The position numbers were made by a program, and so were the translations under genes. Source: Desulfosarcina ovata subsp. ovata (lineage in GTDB: Bacteria; Desulfobacterota; Desulfobacteria; Desulfobacterales; Desulfosarcinaceae). Taken from it: a stretch of 64,000 nt of DNA. Location: positions 5,427,724-5,491,723 of the forward strand of contig NZ_AP021879.1 in the NCBI RefSeq assembly GCF_009689005.1, written 5' to 3'. Of the stretch, positions 1-8,023 are shown piece after piece. The notes beneath the pieces are model-generated. The model saw only the letters and a program-made list of their open reading frames with translations. It did no database searches and was not told the origin of the DNA. The first letter of the stretch is position 1, and each line of letters opens with the position of its first letter.

Positions 1-117
1 AAAGCCTTTGCTTCCGAAGGGGAGCTGATATCGTATGTGTCGGGCAACAGCGGTGTGGTGGGATATGTATCTGGCGCAGCCGATACGGCCTCCGTTAAAG
101 TGATTAGCGAACAATAG
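1..117 (+). CDS. C-terminal end of a PstS-like substrate-binding protein (partial)
   Basis: An open frame enters from the left edge and stops with TAG at 115-117, giving the last 38 residues. The stretch GYVSGAADTASVKVI resembles the C-terminus of short PstS-like phosphate ABC transporter binding proteins. These are often encoded just before a porin-like gene in sulfate reducers, which is the arrangement here. The domain itself lies outside the window, so the family call rests on a short tail and context. Confidence 0.5.
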   Translation, partial: KAFASEGELISYVSGNSGVVGYVSGAADTASVKVISEQ

Positions 118-132
118 AAGGAGAGAAATACA

Positions 133-1320
133 ATGAAAAATAAAACGATTGTGATCTTATTAATTTTGTTGACGGCCGGCTCGGGATTGACGATGAATGT
201 TGCCGGTGCGGCCACCTTGGGTGGCGTGGACATCCACGGATTCATTTCCCAGGGCTTTCTATATAGCAATGAGTACAACTACCTGGCCCACAACAGCAAA
301 GACGGCAGCTTTGAATATAACGAAATAGGTGTCAATTTTAGCAAGCAATTGACCGATAAGCTGCGTGCCGGACTGCAGCTGTTCTCCCGCGATGTGGGCG
401 ATGCCGCCAACAATAAAATCACCTTGGACTGGGCTTATGGCGACTATCGTTTTCAAGACTGGCTGGGCATACGGGCCGGCAGGATCAAACTGCCTTTAGG
501 CTTGTACAACGAAACCCGGGATATGGACATGCTGCGTACCAGTATCGTCCTTCCCCAGGGGATTTATAATGACTTGACCAGAGACACCCTGATTGCCGTA
601 AATGGTGCAGGCCTATACGGGGATGTGGATTTAAAGATTGCTGGCAGTCTCAATTACCAGTTTATCGCTGGTAGTCTGAATATAGATAACGACAGTGGCG
701 TTGGTAAAGCATTCGATAATGGTTTTGCCAGTTCGGGATTAAGGGTTAACGGTGATATGGATTCAGATACATCCTACATTGGAGCCCTTCGGTGGGAGAC
801 GCCGATAGACGGTCTTAAACTGGGGTACACTTATTTCCATGCACCTGCTGATACTCCCGTACTGGTAGGCGGTGTTATGGAGGCCACTTTATCGAATACC
901 TTTCAATTTCATGTCGGTTCGGTTGAATATACGTGGAACAATCTGGTTTTATCGGCCGAATATATGCAAAGGAAAACGGATTCCGAGGTGTTGGGTACGG
1001 ATTCAACCGCTAAAGCTGAAAGTTATTACTTGATGGCCTCCTATGCGTTATACGACTGGATGACCCTAGGCGCTTACTATTCGGTGTATTACCCGCATAA
1101 GGACGACAAGGATGGCGATGATCTGGCCATTGACCATAATGCATGGGAAAAAGATCTGGCCTTGACGCTACGCTTCGATATTAACGATTATATGGTTTTT
1201 AAAATTGAAGGGCACGCTGTCGACGGTACAGCCAATGTCCTAGCGGCTGACAATACCGGCAATGACTTCGACGAGTCGGACTGGTATTACGGTGCCGCTA
1301 AAGTGACTTTTAGTTTCTAA
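133..1320 (+). CDS. Outer-membrane porin-like beta-barrel protein
   Basis: A 395-residue protein with a signal peptide (hydrophobic residues 6-22, likely cleavage after AGA near residue 26). The rest alternates polar and aromatic residues in the manner of beta strands and ends in TFSF, a C-terminal aromatic typical of outer-membrane barrels. An early stretch (GIRAGRIKLPLGLYNE) resembles the first strands of phosphate-selective or general porins. The start has a good ribosome site (AAGGAGAG, 8 bases upstream) and lies 15 bases after the binding-protein stop, so the two are probably co-transcribed. A role in anion or phosphate uptake is inferred from that neighbour; substrate specificity cannot be read from the sequence. 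Confidence 0.75.
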   Translation: MKNKTIVILLILLTAGSGLTMNVAGAATLGGVDIHGFISQGFLYSNEYNYLAHNSKDGSFEYNEIGVNFSKQLTDKLRAGLQLFSRDVGDAANNKITLDWAYGDYRFQDWLGIRAGRIKLPLGLYNETRDMDMLRTSIVLPQGIYNDLTRDTLIAVNGAGLYGDVDLKIAGSLNYQFIAGSLNIDNDSGVGKAFDNGFASSGLRVNGDMDSDTSYIGALRWETPIDGLKLGYTYFHAPADTPVLVGGVMEATLSNTFQFHVGSVEYTWNNLVLSAEYMQRKTDSEVLGTDSTAKAESYYLMASYALYDWMTLGAYYSVYYPHKDDKDGDDLAIDHNAWEKDLALTLRFDINDYMVFKIEGHAVDGTANVLAADNTGNDFDESDWYYGAAKVTFSF

Positions 1321-1386
1321 CCCATACCCCGTTGTTGTACCATCACCTGTTTTTCTCTCTATTCCCTTCATCAGTTGGTAAAAAAT

Positions 1387-1407
1387 AAGGGGGGGTGCCC
1401 CCCCTTA
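1387..1407. terminator. G/C hairpin downstream of the porin gene
   Basis: Seven G, TG, then seven C, flanked by AA and TT, form a short hairpin about 70 bases after the porin stop. The U-rich side (TTATTTTTTA) lies on the minus-strand reading, so it looks more like a terminator for minus-strand transcription; use on the plus strand is uncertain. Confidence 0.35.
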
Positions 1408-1574
1408 CCCAATCATGCCTTTACCATGATCGCATATGGATAGCTGGTAAACGTTCACTGAGTCAAACCCGTATTCACTAAATATAGGATAAGCCAGGCA
1501 GAGAGCTATAGATAAAAGTTATAATTGTAATTGTTTCTTGGAACGCTTCTGAGTGACTATGGTGTTTAAGATTT

Positions 1575-1718
1575 GGCAATGCCGCCCAGGGTATCGGGAA
1601 AGTGGTAGAGACAATTACCGAGATATCGGAACAGGTCAACTTGCTGGCGTTGAATGCGACCATCGAAGCAGCACTGGCAGGAGACGCCGGAAAAAGTTTT
1701 GCTATAGTAGCAAAATAG
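1575..1718 (+). pseudogene. Remnant of an MCP signalling domain
   Basis: A 47-codon open stretch encodes the hallmark MCP hairpin-tip region (EISEQVNLLALNATIEAA, then AGDAGKSFAIVAK) and stops at TAG 1716-1718. Intact MCPs in this window read ...AGEAGKGFAVVANEIK at this point, so the fragment has diverged (A for R after EAA, D for E, S for G, I for V) and is cut off on both sides. No start or ribosome site precedes it. The remaining sequence between the porin and the next gene (1321-1574 and 1719-2070) contains nothing else recognisable apart from the hairpin and a CATAAA tandem repeat. Confidence 0.75.
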
Positions 1719-2024
1719 TACCCACTGTGTAAAGAGAAATCAAGTTTGGTATGAATGGGTTAGCGCTTGGTTCCGCCGCTGACTTCTATCCAGGTCGTTA
1801 TTTATTGACTCAACTTCGTTCTCATATCACCCCAAATGACAGGAATATCCTGTAATTAAACTGTCCTTTTTCCGAAATCTATTTTTCTCATCATTTCCTT
1901 GAGTTTGTTAGGCTGTGGCCGAATAGAAGTCCATTGCTTGCTGTTGATAAAAAAAGCCATTTAAATTCTTTTAAATGCAAGCTCTTTCCCGAAAAATAAT
2001 TGGCCAAAGCATAGCTTTTTGTTT

Positions 2025-2048
2025 CCATAAACATAAACATAAACATAT
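2025..2048. repeat. Short tandem hexamer (CATAAA, about four copies)
   Basis: About four tandem copies of CATAAA lie 25-45 bases upstream of the periplasmic Cache protein start, in its probable 5' untranslated region. Such a repeat could vary in length by slippage; any effect on expression is speculation. Confidence 0.6.
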
Positions 2049-2070
2049 AACGAATAGGGAGAGCATTAAC

Positions 2071-2634
2071 ATGAGTAGACAAAAAACGATAACCATCGCC
2101 ATTGTTTTTGCAGTTGTTTTTTCTTGCGGTTGGGCGGTCGCCGAAGAAGCTCCGCAACAATTGAAAAATATGGCCATGGGCGAGTTTGCCCGGCTCGGCA
2201 CGGACCCAGTCATTGTGGCGGTGGTCAAGGCCGAAAACGCAAAAGGCAAGACCCTTGATAAGATCAAAGCCAAGGACCAGGAATGGACAGCCACCCCGGG
2301 TATTGCCGACTATATGAAAGCGTTGATGGATTCGCCGTGCGGCAAGCACTTGCGTGAGATTCAACAATCGGCGCCCTACTATGCCGAGATCTTCGTCATG
2401 GACAACCAGGGGGCCAATGTCGCCATGACCGATAAGACCTCCGATTACTGGCAGGGTGATGAAGCCAAATTCCAAAAATCATTCAACGGTGGAAGCGGTG
2501 CGGTATTCGTCGATGAGGTCGAATTCGACGACAGCAGCCAAGCCTATCTATGTCAAGTATCGGTTCCGGTGATGGATGGCACCAGAGCCATCGGCGCAAT
2601 TACCATCGGTGTCGATATGGATCAGCTTCAATAA
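2071..2634 (+). CDS. Stand-alone periplasmic Cache (PDC) sensor-domain protein
   Basis: A 187-residue protein. The frame is open further upstream, but ATG 2071 is chosen because GGGAGAG precedes it and because it starts directly with a signal peptide (MSRQKTITIAIVFAVVFSC..., cleavage near AVAEE). The mature part has a single-Cache/PDC pattern: a helical start, then EIFVMDNQGANVAMTDKTSD and YWQGDEAKFQKSF, ending in strands that read QVSVPVMDG and IGAITIGVDMDQL. There is no membrane anchor or output domain, so it probably binds a small ligand in the periplasm. The next gene encodes an MCP with a helical sensor and no Cache domain, which suggests a partner role. It is followed by a hairpin terminator. 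Confidence 0.75.
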   Translation: MSRQKTITIAIVFAVVFSCGWAVAEEAPQQLKNMAMGEFARLGTDPVIVAVVKAENAKGKTLDKIKAKDQEWTATPGIADYMKALMDSPCGKHLREIQQSAPYYAEIFVMDNQGANVAMTDKTSDYWQGDEAKFQKSFNGGSGAVFVDEVEFDDSSQAYLCQVSVPVMDGTRAIGAITIGVDMDQLQ

Positions 2635-2652
2635 TGGGGTCTCCAATCACTG

Positions 2653-2677
2653 AAAGGCCTCGATTACTCGGCCTTTT
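2653..2677 (+). terminator. Rho-independent terminator after the Cache protein
   Basis: AAAGGCC and GGCCTTTT form a perfect seven-base-pair stem around a 10-base loop about 20 bases after the stop codon, ending in a short T run. Confidence 0.7.
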
Positions 2678-2745
2678 AATCCAATGCAAGTGTGACCATC
2701 ACGGTTGGTGGTACAGATGATGGGCCTGCAGCAGCTATAGCATTC

Positions 2746-2832
2746 AAGATAATGTTTTTGGGCTGCGTTATCGGTCGTCGCGGTATGGGTTATACAGCTT
2801 CCTCCCTCTGGCCTTGCCAAAAACATTATCTT
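2746..2832. repeat. 87-bp MITE/REP-like element with perfect 16-bp inverted ends
   Basis: AAGATAATGTTTTTGG at 2746-2761 is repeated exactly in inverse at 2817-2832, enclosing 55 bases with the core GCTGCGTTATCGG...CGGTATG. It lies between the Cache protein terminator and the MCP start. The core resembles the interior of the larger palindrome at 22881-23048 (both contain GCGTT and CGGTATG), which suggests a dispersed repeat family. Confidence 0.6.
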
Positions 2833-2870
2833 AAAAACTATATTTCAATATGAATGACGAAGGACAATTA

Positions 2871-4568
2871 ATGAATCGATTTAGCATTATTCAAAACTTG
2901 AGGATTCGTAGCAAGCTTACCCTCAGCTTCTCCATCATGGTTGCCTTCATGGCCGTTATCGGTTTCTTTGGCTATCGGGCCACCCAACATGTCATGGAGG
3001 ACCTTAATGATATCTTTGCCGTCCGCTTGCCGGCCATCGATTTTCTGATCGAGGCGGACCGCGATCTGCAGCAACTCCTGGTTGCCGAGCGATCGATGAT
3101 CTTCGCCAACGTCAAATCGGATGCATTCAAGGAATTGGTGGGCGAATACGAAAATAACCTCAAACAAGCTGAAGAGCGATGGGGAAAATTCAAGATGTTG
3201 TCGGCCACACCGGAGACAAAGGCGATATTTCCGGAATACGAACGAGCGCGAAAAGAGTGGATGACCATTTCACGACAAATCGTAGACAACCGACTCGCCG
3301 ATACACGCCAGGGACGTCGCACTGCCCTTGATCTTTCACTGGGTCTGGCCAAGACAAAGTTCGAGCAAATGCGCGATCATCTGGACAAATTGACGGAGAT
3401 CAGTCTGGCAGAGGCCGACAAATCACAAAAGGATGCTTTACGTAGCTATCGTCACGCCATTATTGTATTGTTATCCGTTTTGGCGGTGGGAATCTTGATG
3501 GGTATTGCAATGGCCTGGTTTATCGGCAACAGTATCATACGGCCGGTTAACGCGGCAGTCGACGGTTTAAAAGACATCGCCCAGGGCGAGGGCGACCTGA
3601 CCATGCGCCTTGCGGCGACCAGCCGCGACGAGGTGGGAGAATTGGCCCGCTGGTTCAACATCTTCATAGAAAAACTGCAGGGCATCATCAAGGATATCGC
3701 CGGCGGAGTGGAAACGCTCTCCTCCTCATCCACCGAGCTGTCCGCCATCAGCGAACAGATGACCCAGGGCATCACCAATGTCACCGATAAATCCAACACC
3801 GTTTCCGCCGCCGTCGAGGAGATGAGCGCAAATATGAATAATATGGCCGCGGCCCTGCAAGAGCAGGCCACCAACGCCAACGTGGTGGCCACGGCTGCCG
3901 AACAGATGTCGGCCACCATCGGCGAAATTTCCCAGAATGCCGAAAAAGCCCGCGGCATCTCCGACGAGGCATCACATAAGGCCTCCAGCGCCTCTACCAA
4001 CATGGATCAGCTGGGCGCGGCGGCCGATGCCATCGGCAAAGTCATCGAGACCATCACCGACATCAGCGAGCAGGTCGACCTGCTGGCCCTCAACGCCACC
4101 ATCGAGGCGGCCCGGGCCGGCGAGGCCGGCAAGGGCTTTGCCGTGGTGGCCAACGAAATCAAGGAACTAGCCAAGCAGACCGCCGAGGCCACCGGCGATA
4201 TCAAGGAAAAGATCGAGGGCATCCAGGGCACCACGAACATGACCGTGGGCCAAATCGGCGAGATCACCCAGGTGATCACCGATGTCAACGACGTGGTGGC
4301 CACCATCGCCACGGCCGTGGAAGAACAGTCCGCGGCCACCAAGGACATCGCCACCAACGTGGCCCAGGCTTCCCAGGGTATCCAGGAGGTCAACGAGAAT
4401 GTCAACCAGAGTTCGACGGTGTCGGCCGAGGTTTCCCAGGATATCGCCGGGGTCAGCGTGTCCATGAACGAGATGTCCACCAGCAGCAGCCAGGTCAATC
4501 TGTCGGCCCAGGAATTGTCCAAACTGTCGGAAAGCCTCAAGCAAATGGTGGATCAGTTTAAAATTTAA
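2871..4568 (+). CDS. Methyl-accepting chemotaxis protein with helical periplasmic sensor
   Basis: A complete 565-residue chemoreceptor. The frame opens at 2850, but ATG 2871 is preceded by GAAGGA at good spacing and begins the usual basic N-terminus. Order: transmembrane helix about 14-35, a periplasmic helical region of about 155 residues (four-helix-bundle MCP type, no Cache), second membrane helix about 195-219, HAMP 220-272, then the long cytoplasmic coiled coil. The hairpin tip EISEQ..DLLALNATIEAARAGEAGKGFAVVANEIK is intact, so coupling to CheA/CheW should be possible. It ends in VDQFKI with no CheR-docking pentapeptide. The upstream stand-alone Cache protein may supply the ligand signal. 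There are no in-frame defects, unlike the MCP fragments around it. Confidence 0.93.
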   Translation: MNRFSIIQNLRIRSKLTLSFSIMVAFMAVIGFFGYRATQHVMEDLNDIFAVRLPAIDFLIEADRDLQQLLVAERSMIFANVKSDAFKELVGEYENNLKQAEERWGKFKMLSATPETKAIFPEYERARKEWMTISRQIVDNRLADTRQGRRTALDLSLGLAKTKFEQMRDHLDKLTEISLAEADKSQKDALRSYRHAIIVLLSVLAVGILMGIAMAWFIGNSIIRPVNAAVDGLKDIAQGEGDLTMRLAATSRDEVGELARWFNIFIEKLQGIIKDIAGGVETLSSSSTELSAISEQMTQGITNVTDKSNTVSAAVEEMSANMNNMAAALQEQATNANVVATAAEQMSATIGEISQNAEKARGISDEASHKASSASTNMDQLGAAADAIGKVIETITDISEQVDLLALNATIEAARAGEAGKGFAVVANEIKELAKQTAEATGDIKEKIEGIQGTTNMTVGQIGEITQVITDVNDVVATIATAVEEQSAATKDIATNVAQASQGIQEVNENVNQSSTVSAEVSQDIAGVSVSMNEMSTSSSQVNLSAQELSKLSESLKQMVDQFKI

Positions 4569-4719
4569 AAAATTAAACCAGAACGCCGCTGAGCGTGAAG
4601 AAACTGGTTGTAACTCATTTCGAATTGGATATTCGAAACCGGATTTTGAATCCATGGACAGCCCTTTCAAGGTAGTACTATCGAGGGCACGTTAACTAAG
4701 GGCTGAATCCATGGGTTAA

Positions 4720-4848
4720 ACCAAAGATGCCGGGGAACGGATGACGACCCTGGCAAAGTCACCGAGGCGATCACTGAGATTTCCGAACAGACCAATTTAT
4801 TGGCGCTCAATGCAACCATCGAAGCGGCCCGAGCCGGCGAGGCCGGAA
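4720..4848 (+). pseudogene. MCP fragment (part of a chimeric duplication)
   Basis: Positions 4720-4848 match 11930-12080 of the interrupted MCP gene almost base for base, except that 22 bases are missing between two copies of GGCAAAG. The result encodes part of the hairpin tip (NLLALNATIEAARAGEAG) but is out of frame and has no start. It breaks off at GGCCGGAA, where sequence from a different gene begins. It is a recombination scar, not a gene. Confidence 0.85.
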
Positions 4849-4990
4849 GAGGTAATTTCGTTGCGCAAATGCCGAGAGACTTCGTTGACTGCACGTTGTC
4901 CATTTATAAATGAGACATATCCGGTGACAGCAGTGGTAAAAAGGACCAGCAGAACAAATACCGCAATTAGTATCCATTGAATGGGATAGC
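4849..4990. repeat. 142-bp copy of the Cache-PAS kinase gene N-terminal region
   Basis: Positions 4849-4990 are nearly identical (about two differences) to 21457-21598, the segment of the downstream kinase gene encoding its first membrane helix and early Cache residues, in the same orientation on the plus strand (antisense to the kinase). It is joined directly to the MCP fragment at 4848. Thus 4720-4990 is a patchwork of pieces from genes lying 7 kb and 17 kb away. The rest of 4569-5097 has no gene. Confidence 0.88.
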
Positions 4991-5097
4991 CATTGTAAAA
5001 ACAACCAAAGTTAAGGCTTCAGCTATGGCAATGCTTACCAATATACGATTTTATATATACTAAATAACTGCGGGATAAAAGGTAGGAGGACCGTACT

Positions 5098-5370
5098 ATG
5101 TCTAAGAAATTCAAGCTCAAATTCAAGCTCCTGGTCGCTTTTCTAAGTGTCGGGATCATCCCTTTTGCCGTGATGGCAATAGTGGCCTTGAACGAGGCAA
5201 ACTCGGCCCTCCATGACCAGGCTTTTGCCCAAATGGAAAGCATGCGGGATGTGAAGAAAGGACAGGTATTAGACTACCTGCAGACCATTAAAGATCAGGC
5301 GCTTACTTTTTCAGAAGACCGCATGATTATCTCCGCCATGGATGAATTTTCCACGGCGTTTAAAACCTTT
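5098..5370 (+). pseudogene. MCP gene, 5' piece (interrupted)
   Basis: ATG 5098 follows a strong ribosome site (GTAGGAGG). It encodes a basic N-terminus, a first membrane helix (LLVAFLSVGIIPFAVMAIVA) and the start of a Cache region (SALHDQAFAQMESMRDVKKG), reaching ...STAFKTF. At 5371 a mobile element begins, and the frame runs on into it for 40 unrelated codons before stopping at 5490. The next part of the gene is at 9008. The first copy of the target duplication AAACCTTT is 5363-5370. Confidence 0.9.
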
Positions 5371-5524
5371 CGAGCTGTGCGGACCATGCCCAGGATGGAT
5401 ATTGCACAAAGGGCTAACCAAAAATTAAGATATGAAAATAGGTTCGGAATTGACTGGACATCATTAAAGATAAATGCGATGTTTTGGTAGATCACTATCT
5501 CAAACCCCGAGACGGAGGCTACCA

Positions 5525-5749
5525 ATGAGCAAATACAAAATCGAAGTCATGGTGAACCTGGTTGAATGTGATGAGGAAACGGACGATAAGCCCATTGAAC
5601 TGGAAGATGGATGTTATCAATACACTGTAAACGCTGATGCCGGTGAAAATATAGACGACTGCGAAATAGCAATTTTAAATACGGCATACCCTGCAATAAG
5701 AGCCGCCATAGCACGACACATGGAAAAGGTGTCTAAAAAAAAGTCCTGA
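5525..5749 (+). CDS. Transposase OrfA of the ISKra4/ISLre2-like element
   Basis: A 74-residue acidic protein starting at ATG 5525 behind GGAGG. It has no recognised domain. Near its end the frame crosses eight A residues (5735-5742, read TCT AAA AAA AAG) and stops at TGA 5747-5749. A -1 slip on the A AAA AAG heptamer joins it in frame to the downstream catalytic part, giving a product of roughly 500 residues. The downstream frame opens only at 5737 and has no good start near the join, which supports frameshifting over separate initiation. Confidence 0.7.
   Translation: MSKYKIEVMVNLVECDEETDDKPIELEDGCYQYTVNADAGENIDDCEIAILNTAYPAIRAAIARHMEKVSKKKS
5734..5743 (+). other. Candidate -1 ribosomal frameshift site (A AAA AAG)
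   Basis: Eight A and a G in the zero frame TCT AAA AAA AAG give the classical bacterial -1 slippery heptamer. GAAAAGGTG lies about 10 bases upstream and could act as a stimulating Shine-Dalgarno-like element. Slipping fuses OrfA to OrfB. Confidence 0.6.
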
Positions 5750-7032
5750 CTTTCAGTGGGGCTAATCAAATTGAGGTAAATGAAAGCCCATATCTGGTGG
5801 ATGGCGCCGTGGGGCGTTTTGCGTTTGAAACCCACTTCGCATTTGATGAAAATGGCGTTCGGTTTGACAGTAGTCAATCGATATTTGCCCCATTAGGAAC
5901 GAATCAGTTTTATTTGACCACGGGCTTTAAGGAACGGGCCATGATTATGGGTAATACGGAAGGATCCTTCCGGAAAACATCAAAATGGCTCAACTTCATA
6001 CGGCACCAAATAGAAGGCGGTACGCCACATCGCACATTGCATGATCAGACCCAGAAAGAAGGTCGGGAATTGATCGACCATTTAAAGCAAAAGGCCGATG
6101 ATTTGAATCATGGCAACTTCAGCGCTGACGGATGTTGTATCAACCCAGATATTCCCAGGGGCGGAGAACCGATATCAATTCCCATGGATGAAGTTCACAA
6201 GGCCCTTTCTAAAGGATCTTTCGACTATAATCCGATTGAACTGTTGAATAATCCCGTCATTTACGAAGAACCCAGTCAAACGGTCAACATAAGCATAGAC
6301 GACGTAACCCCCAAAAGGCAGAAGGGTACACGAGAAAGCCCAAAAATCACTGAGCATACGCGAAAATATGTACATGATACCGTATGCCACATTGAACATG
6401 GAGGCCCAAAATACGTATTGGCAGCTGATGGCACCAAATCATGCTTGTGGTTGCTAATCGCGTTTCTTTTGTCAAATTTTCTATTCGGCAAACGTCTTCA
6501 GATTTTTACCGACGGCCATAAGGCGCTAAATGCTGCCATCGTCAAGCAATTTGGTTGGTACAATAATATGCAGATTGTTCTTGATTGGTTTCATCTATGC
6601 AAGAAGTTCAAAGAAGAATTGAGCATGGGGATGAAAGGCAGAAAGTTGAGAAATGAAACGCTTCGCGCGGTTATGCCGTTGTTGTGGCACGGCCTTACAA
6701 ACAAGGCCATATCATATCTTGAAAACATCCCGGCATCCGAAATCAAGGATGAGAATCATATTCAAAAGCTCATTGACTATTTGGGTCGGAATAAATCCTC
6801 GATTCCCAACTATGATATGCGCAAACGGTTAAATCTTCGGAACTCGAGTAATGTGGGTGAAAAGATGAACGACCTCGTCGTTTCAAATCGCCAAAAGAAG
6901 AATGGAATGAGTTGGGCGAAGAAAGGCTCTCTCAATCTGGCTATCATCACAACTTTGAAAATCAACGATGAGTATCACAATTGGTTCAGCAATAAGGAAG
7001 TAAAATTTAGCTTAGGGTTCAGTCAGAAATAA
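5743..7032 (+). CDS. Transposase OrfB (DDE-type, ISKra4/ISLre2-like), probably made by -1 frameshift
   Basis: The frame continues from the A8 run: VLTFSGANQIEVNES, then a 5' cysteine/acidic region, then the catalytic core. Recognisable features are LQIFTDGHKALN (candidate catalytic Asp), the strand-helix QIVLDWFHLCKKFKE typical of ISKra4/ISLre2/UPF0236 transposases, and the C-terminal NGMSWAKKGSLNLAI that corresponds to their GMRWS...A region. The last residues after YHNWF may be encoded by the nested ISAzo13-like end instead of the original gene, so the natural C-terminus may be lost. A weak internal GTG at 5797 is the only alternative start. Family assignment between ISKra4 and ISLre2 is not certain; being a transposase is. 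Confidence 0.7.
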   Translation, partial: VLTFSGANQIEVNESPYLVDGAVGRFAFETHFAFDENGVRFDSSQSIFAPLGTNQFYLTTGFKERAMIMGNTEGSFRKTSKWLNFIRHQIEGGTPHRTLHDQTQKEGRELIDHLKQKADDLNHGNFSADGCCINPDIPRGGEPISIPMDEVHKALSKGSFDYNPIELLNNPVIYEEPSQTVNISIDDVTPKRQKGTRESPKITEHTRKYVHDTVCHIEHGGPKYVLAADGTKSCLWLLIAFLLSNFLFGKRLQIFTDGHKALNAAIVKQFGWYNNMQIVLDWFHLCKKFKEELSMGMKGRKLRNETLRAVMPLLWHGLTNKAISYLENIPASEIKDENHIQKLIDYLGRNKSSIPNYDMRKRLNLRNSSNVGEKMNDLVVSNRQKKNGMSWAKKGSLNLAIITTLKINDEYHNWFSNKEVKFSLGFSQK

Positions 7033-8023
7033 GTTCACATTTTAAAAGTTCTTCCCATCTCATAGCTTCTGCTTTTGCTGTTGGACATGAGGGCTTGATC
7101 GTATAGTTCCAATTGCCCAATTCCTTGTTCTTTGAAATATTGAGGCTTTTGAATTCCTTGTCTGGGACTTTTATCCCTTTGGCATATTCTCGCTCGTCAA
7201 AATATGCCTTGATTTGAAGCCCTGTTTCGGTATCGGTATCATTAATAAAATTGAGCATGATATCAAAACTTTCTAAAGGTATCCCGGCCCAATTTTTACT
7301 GATTTCGCTAAACATTCGATGCTCCACCGGGTTCCATTTGCTTGCTCCTGTCGGATAGTGCGAAACCGAAATTTCAAGACCATGCCCGTCGGCAAGCCGG
7401 TGCTGAAGAAACTTTTTAAATGCACGTGGCCTGGCTCCATTGCTTCCGCCGCTGTCGGCTAAAATTAGAACGCGTTTGGACCTTGGATATTGATGCTTGC
7501 CAGAACTCTGCCACCAAGTAGTGATGGCGTTGACCGCAAATTCAGGTGTATCTGCCGACTTTCCGATCACCACCACACCTTTGTTGAGCCCGACGTCATA
7601 GATGCCATAGGGGGAAGCTATACCCAATGCCTCGGATCGGAAGTCGTGATCTTTGACCTTGGTGGCTTCGTCGCACCACACGCGACCATTATTTTTGAAC
7701 AAGCCGATCAATTCCTTCTTTTTCGTGTCCACGCTGATGATCGGATCTCCTGTCGCGCTGAAGTTTTCCCGAAGGCGCTTGATGATGTCGAACTGCTTGT
7801 CTCTGTCTGGATGCGATCCGGCCGAAAGGGCTTTGTTGTTGGCCTTCAATGAATAATCGAGCTCGTCTAATAGTCGCCGAACGGTTGCCGCCGACACGCG
7901 GATATCGAGACGTCTTTCAAGCAAGCGGGCTATCTTTGCCGGGGTTTGACGGGTCCATTTTCTCCCCGTGATCGGGTCTCCGGCGGTGTCGTATTCCAAA
8001 AGATTTCTGATCTCCTCGATCAC
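7019..8023 (-). CDS. ISAzo13-like transposase, catalytic part
   Basis: A 334-residue DDE transposase of the ISAzo13 type. Visible features: an N-terminal segment that continues a helix-turn-helix protein (RQTPAKIARLLERRLDI, VSAATVRRLLDELDY); catalytic Asp in IISVDTKKKELIG; second Asp in VLILADSGGSNGARP; and Glu in SKWNPVEHRMFSEIS. The open frame starts at GTG 8023 overlapping the stop of the upstream part. It is more likely read by a -1 slip on eight A residues at complement 8032-8039, which yields PVEKKTPEVIEEIRNLL, matching the usual join in single-frame family members. The fused protein would be about 577 residues. Confidence 0.85.
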   Translation of the reverse strand: MIEEIRNLLEYDTAGDPITGRKWTRQTPAKIARLLERRLDIRVSAATVRRLLDELDYSLKANNKALSAGSHPDRDKQFDIIKRLRENFSATGDPIISVDTKKKELIGLFKNNGRVWCDEATKVKDHDFRSEALGIASPYGIYDVGLNKGVVVIGKSADTPEFAVNAITTWWQSSGKHQYPRSKRVLILADSGGSNGARPRAFKKFLQHRLADGHGLEISVSHYPTGASKWNPVEHRMFSEISKNWAGIPLESFDIMLNFINDTDTETGLQIKAYFDEREYAKGIKVPDKEFKSLNISKNKELGNWNYTIKPSCPTAKAEAMRWEELLKCELISD

